From Mycoplasmatota bacterium (GTDB taxonomy: Bacteria > Bacillota_I > Bacilli_A > Izemoplasmatales > Hujiaoplasmataceae): DNA of 64,000 nt. The notes beneath the pieces were generated by a model that was given only the letters and a program-made list of their open reading frames with translations, was not told the origin of the DNA and did no database searches. The DNA is taken from contig JAEIOE010000006.1 in NCBI GenBank assembly GCA_016342455.1, positions 1 to 64,000 on the forward strand. Reading direction: 5' to 3'. A program made the position numbers and the translations under genes. Shown here piece by piece: positions 59,036-64,000 of this stretch. Numbering within the stretch: position 1 is the stretch's first letter; each line of letters opens with the position of its first letter.

Positions 59036-59053
59036 TACTTTGCGTATTAGTTC
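59029..59053. terminator. Shared terminator between radical SAM gene and pfkA
   Basis: Perfect 10-bp stem GAACTAATAC-TTTGC-GTATTAGTTC. The radical SAM stop codon is in the first arm and a T-rich stretch follows on the plus strand. It may serve both convergent genes. Confidence 0.8.
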
Positions 59054-59062
59054 TTATTTTAT

Positions 59063-60013
59063 CTAATTAAGTTTTTGTAAGTAAGAATATAAATCAGTAA
59101 CTTCTCCTTTAACATCCAAGGCTTCTTGGATAGGACAATTACCTATTTCTAAACTATCTGTATAAACAGCTTGTCCACTTTCTCCTGCAATCAGTAACTC
59201 AACGGCTCTTACACCCATTTTACTCGCTAAGATTCTATCAAATGAGCTTGGTGTTCCACCTCTTTGAATATAACCAAGGACAGTCGCTCTTGAATTAAAG
59301 TTAGAATTGTTCTCAATATCTTTTGCTAATTCAAATACATTTGTAATATTCTCGGCTACTACTAAAATTAAATGTCTTTTACCTAAGTTTTCTGCTACTT
59401 GAACTTGGCGTAGTACATAGTCTTTATCGTAACCTGTTTCTTTCGTTATTACAATTTCAGCTCCACAAGCAATTCCAGAATAAATTGATAGATCACCACA
59501 ATCTCTTCCCATTACCTCGACTACAGTACATCTTTGATGAGAAAATGAAGTGTCTCTAAGTTTATCAATTGCATCAATAGCTGTATCTAAGGCAGTAAAG
59601 AATCCAATCGAGTATTCTGTAGAAGCAATATCATTATCAATAGTTCCCGGTATCGCAACTACATTGATTCCCATTTTATCTAAAGCCATACCTCCTCGGT
59701 ATGTTCCATCTCCACCGATTACTACTAAAGCATCGATACCAATATTTTTTAAATTATCAACCGCTTTTTGTCTTACTTCTTTTTCTCTAAATGAAGGTAA
59801 TCTTGAAGAACCTAAAATAGTTCCACCACGATTTAATATTTGCCCTACATCATTTCTTTCAAGTTTATGGATATTATTTTCTACTAAGCCTTTATAACCA
59901 TCATAAACACCATAAGCTTCATGCCCATAATGTATCGCTGATCTAACAACAGCTCTCAAACATGCGTTCATTCCCGGCGCATCTCCACCGGATGTTAAAA
60001 CTCCTATTTTCAT
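59063..60013 (-). CDS. pfkA: ATP-dependent 6-phosphofructokinase
   Basis: Glycolytic enzyme phosphorylating fructose 6-phosphate, 316 aa, typical bacterial PfkA. The start VLTSGGDAPGMNACLRAVVR carries the ATP site, GGDGTYRGGM (about 101-110) has the Gly that marks ATP rather than pyrophosphate use, and PGTIDNDI (about 122-129) holds the catalytic Asp. MGRDCGDLSI and RATVLGYIQRGGTPSSFDR complete the set. It follows dnaE by 6 bases, the Firmicutes dnaE-pfkA arrangement, and shows that the organism has glycolysis. Confidence 0.98.
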   Translation of the reverse strand: MKIGVLTSGGDAPGMNACLRAVVRSAIHYGHEAYGVYDGYKGLVENNIHKLERNDVGQILNRGGTILGSSRLPSFREKEVRQKAVDNLKNIGIDALVVIGGDGTYRGGMALDKMGINVVAIPGTIDNDIASTEYSIGFFTALDTAIDAIDKLRDTSFSHQRCTVVEVMGRDCGDLSIYSGIACGAEIVITKETGYDKDYVLRQVQVAENLGKRHLILVVAENITNVFELAKDIENNSNFNSRATVLGYIQRGGTPSSFDRILASKMGVRAVELLIAGESGQAVYTDSLEIGNCPIQEALDVKGEVTDLYSYLQKLN

Positions 60014-60019
60014 ATGTAA

Positions 60020-63000
60020 CTAATCAATCCTTTCAATCTTTTTAAGAATGACCTGTACTTTATTGCGTCTTAATTCTCTTTGACCACTAAATAAATAGAC
60101 TTGGCCAACTTTTAAGATATTCATATAACTAGTATATTCATTAGGGAATAATACACAATCAACTTGATTAAATACATCTTCCACTTCCACAAAAGCCATT
60201 TCTTCTTGTTTTTTAGTAAGAATGGTTTTAATTCTTGAAATCATTCCCACAAAATAAACTCCATTTGATTTACTTTCTAGTATATCAGAAACTAAATCTA
60301 GGTTATTTTCCCCAATTATTTTATCATACTTGTGAATAATATGATACTGAAAATTAATCCCAATCAACTCTTTTTCTTTTGTGTGAAGGGTTTCATAATC
60401 ATACTCTTCATATTCCAAGAAATTGAAGTTTTCATTTTGATAATTAAAATCAACGAAGTTCATTAATTTAGGTAGATTTTCAATCATTGTCTTTTTATTT
60501 TGTTTAAAGTCATCAAATGCACCAGCGTAAATCATCGCTTCGATAATATTCATTGGAACATCCATTCTTCTTGTAATAAAATCAACAAGGCCAGTAACTT
60601 CTTTTTCTTCTTGAATCTCGACTATTCTTAAAGCAGCTTTCGGTCCGATACCTTTAATTCCTTTAATTGGAAATCTTAAGTTTTCTCCCTCAGCTACATA
60701 ATCTACTCCTGACTTATTAATTCTTGGAGGTAATATTTTTAATCCCATTTTTTGACATTCCATAATATACTTTTTAGTTCCATAAACAGAACCTATTTGT
60801 GCATCTAATAATACTGATAAAAAATACATAGGATAATTTGCTTTTAAATACGCCATCCAATAACCAACTAAAGCGTAAGCTACAGCATGAGATTTATTAA
60901 ATCCATAATTAGCGAATTTAACAATGTAATCATAAATGACATCAGCAACTTCTTCTGAATAACCTTGTTTAATAGATCCAGAAACAAACTTTTTTCTTTC
61001 CTTCTCTAAGATAGCCTTTTTCTTTTTACTAACAGCTCTTCTTAAAACATCAGCTTCTCCTAAAGAATAACCAGCAAACTTAGAAGCAATTTCCATAATT
61101 TGTTCCTGATAGATAATGATTCCATTCGTAGACTTCAATATTGGCATTAAATCAAGATGGGGATACGTTATTCTTTCCTCGTTATTTCTTCTTCTTAAAT
61201 AGGAAGGAATGTTTTCCATAGGTCCAGGTCTATATAGAGAAATACAAGTAGCTATTTCAGAAAATTCAGCTAACTGCATTCTGCCTGCTAAATCCATCAT
61301 GCCCTCTGATTCAAGTTGAAAAACTCCAAGCATTCTAACTTCTTTTAACAAATCGAAGGTAGCTTTATCGTCTAATGGTATTCGGTAGATGTTTATGTCT
61401 TTATTTTCATATTTTTTAATAAGATTTAGGGTGTCCTTAATCAAACTTAAGTTTCTGATTCCCAAGAAATCAAATTTTAAAAGACCGATTTCTTCTAAAT
61501 CAGATGCTTCATATTGAGTTTGATAAGCTCCCATCAATCCAGGCTGTGTTGGCGAATAATTTTTAATGTCTTCACCAGATATAATAATACCAGCCGCATG
61601 AGTTGAAATATGTTTTACAAGTCCAGTTATCTTTTCGGCTATCGTAACTAGTTCTTTAATATTATCTATATTTGTATAGTATTGATACTCTTTTGGAAAA
61701 TCTTTTCTAAATACTTCAATAGAATTATCAGCTACCGCTAAATTCTTTGAGAGTTCATCAAGAACCACTGTATCTATTTCTAATATTCTACCGACATCTC
61801 TGATAGCTGACTTCCCTTGGAATGTACCAAATGTAATAATTGATACTACCTTGTCTTTTCCGTATTTATTAATAACGTATTGAATAACTTCTTCTCTTTT
61901 ATCGTCTGGAAAATCCATATCGATATCCGGCATTGTTATTCTTTCAGGATTTAAAAATCGTTCAAAATACAAATCGTGTTGTAAAGGATCCACATCAACG
62001 ATTCCAAGTACGTAAGCAACTAATGAACCAGCAGCTGAGCCTCTACCAGGACCTACTAAAATACCGCTTTTTTTTGCATGCAAAACAAAGTCCCAAACAA
62101 TTAAGAAATAATCTTCATAACCCATTTTCTTAACAATTCCTAGTTCATAATCAAGTCTTTCTTTATAGTTGCTATATTCATCCTTATATAGTTCGCTTTG
62201 CATGAGTCTTCTTGTTAAACCTTTTGATGATAGTTCAACCAGTTTTTCATAAGCGCTACCTTCATCCATGGGAAATTTAGGCAAATGTCTTGTCTTAAAA
62301 TCAATCACTAAATCCGTTGCACTTATGAAATCTAATGTATTTCTTATCGCCTTTGGATAAGCTGAATACATTCTGTCTAATTCGTTTAACTCTTTAAAAT
62401 GATAATACACTTCTTCCGATTGAAATAAACCAACTTCATCAACTTCCTCTTTTAATATCTTGCTTAAAATTGTCGAGGTTCTTTTATCTTCTTTATTTAA
62501 ATATTGAACTTTATTTATAATGAAACTTTCACCGATTTCATCTAACTTAGGAGCTACTTTCATTTCGATTGCGTAATCATTTACATCCAAACCAAGATAA
62601 GTTTCCTTTATTTGTTTTTTAAGGAAAGCATATATTTCTTTGGCTTTTTCAAGTTGATTATCATATACCAATTTCGAGAATTGTCCTGTGTCCGTTCTTA
62701 GAATTACAATGACATCTTTGCTATAAGGATTTAAAGCATCGATACTTATTTTCCCGAATTCAGAAATATATGAGCTTATTTGTATCAGGTTCTTATACCC
62801 TAAGTTACTTTTAGATAATAAAACCACTTCTAAAACACCAAAAAAATCAGATTCGAGTAATACTCCTAATCCGATAATTGGTTTGATTCCTGAAATAAGA
62901 CATTTCTTATAAAATTTTAAAGCTCCATACATATGATTTTGATCGACTAAAGCTAAAGTCTTATATCCTAGCTCTTTTGCCCTATCAACTAGTCTATTAA

Positions 63001-63061
63001 CATCTAATAAACTACCATTCATAGAATATGTACTTTCAACAAATAAGTTAAAATTAATCAT
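60020..63061 (-). CDS. dnaE: DNA polymerase III alpha subunit (DnaE type)
   Basis: Replicative/lagging-strand DNA polymerase, 1013 aa from the ATG at 63061. The track begins at a TTG four codons earlier; GGTGAAAT before the ATG is a better start. The PHP domain (about 1-200) has lost the expected HxH metal ligands (FVESTYSMNG where active ones have HxHxxYS), so it is probably structural. The polymerase core keeps GPGRGSAAGSLVAYVLG (about 342-358), PDIDMDFPDDKR with two catalytic Asp, and NKSHAVAYALVGYWMAYLK. The C-terminal OB domain is present (about 900-1010). Short like other DnaE3-type proteins of Firmicutes. pfkA follows. Confidence 0.96.
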   Translation of the reverse strand: MINFNLFVESTYSMNGSLLDVNRLVDRAKELGYKTLALVDQNHMYGALKFYKKCLISGIKPIIGLGVLLESDFFGVLEVVLLSKSNLGYKNLIQISSYISEFGKISIDALNPYSKDVIVILRTDTGQFSKLVYDNQLEKAKEIYAFLKKQIKETYLGLDVNDYAIEMKVAPKLDEIGESFIINKVQYLNKEDKRTSTILSKILKEEVDEVGLFQSEEVYYHFKELNELDRMYSAYPKAIRNTLDFISATDLVIDFKTRHLPKFPMDEGSAYEKLVELSSKGLTRRLMQSELYKDEYSNYKERLDYELGIVKKMGYEDYFLIVWDFVLHAKKSGILVGPGRGSAAGSLVAYVLGIVDVDPLQHDLYFERFLNPERITMPDIDMDFPDDKREEVIQYVINKYGKDKVVSIITFGTFQGKSAIRDVGRILEIDTVVLDELSKNLAVADNSIEVFRKDFPKEYQYYTNIDNIKELVTIAEKITGLVKHISTHAAGIIISGEDIKNYSPTQPGLMGAYQTQYEASDLEEIGLLKFDFLGIRNLSLIKDTLNLIKKYENKDINIYRIPLDDKATFDLLKEVRMLGVFQLESEGMMDLAGRMQLAEFSEIATCISLYRPGPMENIPSYLRRRNNEERITYPHLDLMPILKSTNGIIIYQEQIMEIASKFAGYSLGEADVLRRAVSKKKKAILEKERKKFVSGSIKQGYSEEVADVIYDYIVKFANYGFNKSHAVAYALVGYWMAYLKANYPMYFLSVLLDAQIGSVYGTKKYIMECQKMGLKILPPRINKSGVDYVAEGENLRFPIKGIKGIGPKAALRIVEIQEEKEVTGLVDFITRRMDVPMNIIEAMIYAGAFDDFKQNKKTMIENLPKLMNFVDFNYQNENFNFLEYEEYDYETLHTKEKELIGINFQYHIIHKYDKIIGENNLDLVSDILESKSNGVYFVGMISRIKTILTKKQEEMAFVEVEDVFNQVDCVLFPNEYTSYMNILKVGQVYLFSGQRELRRNKVQVILKKIERID

Positions 63062-63103
63062 ATATTTCACCAAAAATATTATAACATAATAAATTATAAA
63101 TAA

Positions 63104-64000
63104 CTATTTTTTACGCAAAATAAGTATTGCTCCTAAAACGATTAAAAAGTAAAAAATATAGTTGTAATTAAAATCTGATTGTTCATTATCTATAATCTCA
63201 AATGAGTCTCCCCTTATTGTAAAATCATAACTTTTATATAAGTTATTTTGCATCATTAATTCTAACTTATAGACACCCGGAGTCTCTAAATGGTTGTCCC
63301 CAGTAACGGTTTCTCCATTTAATTTGGCTTCACCAAAAACATAAAACGATACTTCATCATATATGGCTTCATCCTCAATACCCATTACACTGGGATAAAT
63401 ACTAAAAGAAAGAAAATATTCCATTCCATTTACTCCATATATTATTAAACTATATACGCCTGTATTCGTTATCCATTCTGAATTGTATATTTCATTATCT
63501 ACTAAAATTGTATTTGCATTAGAATAAATAGCTATCGCTTCATACACAACTAAGTCCTCAATAAAATCATAACTTACATCTTTCAAAGAATAGGTAATAT
63601 ATGGAAACACAACAATATCTTTTGTATAAATATAACCATTAGCCCCATAGATTACTATCTGATAATATCCTGGGTCATTTATTGGAGTTTTACTAACATA
63701 TGGCTTTCCCTCCACTTGGATTTCACCTTTAGCTATAATTGCAATACTACCTCTATAAGCGTCATTGAACTCTTCTCCAACAATTAACAATTCAGGATGA
63801 ACTATAATCGAATAACTAAAAGTGTATTGTTTGTTTTGAATGATAATATCATAATTTCCAGGATATTGTATTTCTAAACTATCCACTTGAATATCATTAA
63901 TGAAAGCAACTCCTTGGTATTGTGTATAATATTTGTCTATATATTCAACTTCTAGAATGATTTCTTCGACATATTCCATATCATTATTAATATACTCCAC
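63104..64000 (-). CDS. C-terminal part of a surface repeat protein (partial)
   Basis: The gene runs out of the window, so only its last 298 codons are seen, and the M at the track start is an internal GTG or not a true start. It holds about four beta-rich repeats of some 65 residues with a recurring PGxYxIxIxGxNGxxY pattern (for example DPGYYQIVIYGANGYIYTK and NTGVYSLIIYGVNGMEYF), each followed by a VxPxI turn. The C-terminus is a membrane helix (YIFYFLIVLGAILIL) and a short basic tail RKK. This indicates an exported, membrane-anchored Ig-like or adhesin-type protein. It is 42 bases upstream of dnaE. Confidence 0.75.
   Translation of the reverse strand: MEYINNDMEYVEEIILEVEYIDKYYTQYQGVAFINDIQVDSLEIQYPGNYDIIIQNKQYTFSYSIIVHPELLIVGEEFNDAYRGSIAIIAKGEIQVEGKPYVSKTPINDPGYYQIVIYGANGYIYTKDIVVFPYITYSLKDVSYDFIEDLVVYEAIAIYSNANTILVDNEIYNSEWITNTGVYSLIIYGVNGMEYFLSFSIYPSVMGIEDEAIYDEVSFYVFGEAKLNGETVTGDNHLETPGVYKLELMMQNNLYKSYDFTIRGDSFEIIDNEQSDFNYNYIFYFLIVLGAILILRKK

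Noticed and set aside
1-64000. Mycoplasma-type genetic code (TGA as Trp)
   Set aside because: TGA serves as the natural stop of several genes with complete family-length products, and tryptophans are TGG, so standard code applies.
1-64000. CRISPR arrays, tRNA or rRNA genes
   Set aside because: No regularly spaced repeats, cloverleaf-like intergenic sequences or rRNA-like blocks were noticed; intergenic spaces are short and are filled by promoters and terminators.

Overview
The window is a visibly AT-rich bacterial chromosome segment. Almost every gene is on the minus strand; the exceptions are a LacI-type regulator (4387-5355) and a B12-binding radical SAM protein (57422-59035). Standard stop codons are used: TGA ends several genes (for example those ending at 15359, 33528 and 46854) and tryptophan is TGG. 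The gene content is that of a strict anaerobic fermenter: three-subunit [FeFe] hydrogenase, superoxide reductase, FeoAB ferrous iron uptake, an ORP-like metal-cluster locus, tryptophanase, arginine deiminase and phosphofructokinase. The trmFO-xerC and dnaE-pfkA orders are Firmicutes-like. With the very low GC, this suggests a Bacillota/Mollicutes-border organism such as the Izemoplasmatales. That placement is inference, not a database result.

Layout: 71-2778 GNAT, XerC-like recombinase and TrmFO; 2862-5355 a GH13 alpha-glucan hydrolase divergent from its probable LacI regulator; 5378-8276 a feoA-feoB-dtxR operon with a consensus promoter and two matching dyads; 8280-12875 Ogt, an anchored alpha/beta hydrolase and ABC/MATE exporters; 12925-15292 an HD protein, an unknown protein and an RlmD-type rRNA methyltransferase; 15359-21817 a CapD-like sugar dehydratase, a two-component system and Cps/Wzz-type polysaccharide assembly genes; 21974-27645 UppP, an intact IS1182-type element, desulfoferrodoxin, a GltS-like symporter and an acyltransferase; 27812-34777 an MBL-fold protein, a lipoprotein/FtsX-type ABC system and an unknown membrane protein; 34843-37129 an ORP-like cluster; 37211-39834 arcA-tnaA; 40055-43768 a large HRDC/DUF4011/SF1 helicase with a nuclease-like tail; 43891-47318 HydABC hydrogenase; 47665-51590 DUF1801, two Rossmann-fold enzymes and a second RlmD; 51707-55277 a probable new operon; 55372-63061 uvrB, radical SAM, pfkA and dnaE; 63104-64000 the end of a repeat surface protein.

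The most unusual region is 51707-55277. The ORF track shows nothing upstream of the VanZ-like gene, but two tandem minus-strand ORFs of 45 and 40 codons are present (54976-55113 and 54798-54920). They encode paralogous peptides that align without gaps, with CxxC at residues 17-20 followed by a conserved YDYSxPxNYWQSF block. Each has a strong ribosome binding site and they share a near-consensus promoter. The next three genes each carry a short SHOCT-like helical hairpin, two of them fused to VanZ-like membrane or DUF2089 zinc-ribbon/HTH domains, and an MFS exporter ends the operon. I do not recognise this combination as a described system.

Other points of interest are operator-like dyads at many promoters, a putative ribosome-binding-site-sequestering hairpin before the unknown gene at 34301, a hairpin at the predicted transcript start of the two-component operon, and loss of expected acidic residues in the helicase's nuclease-like domain. 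I saw no tRNA, rRNA or CRISPR array.
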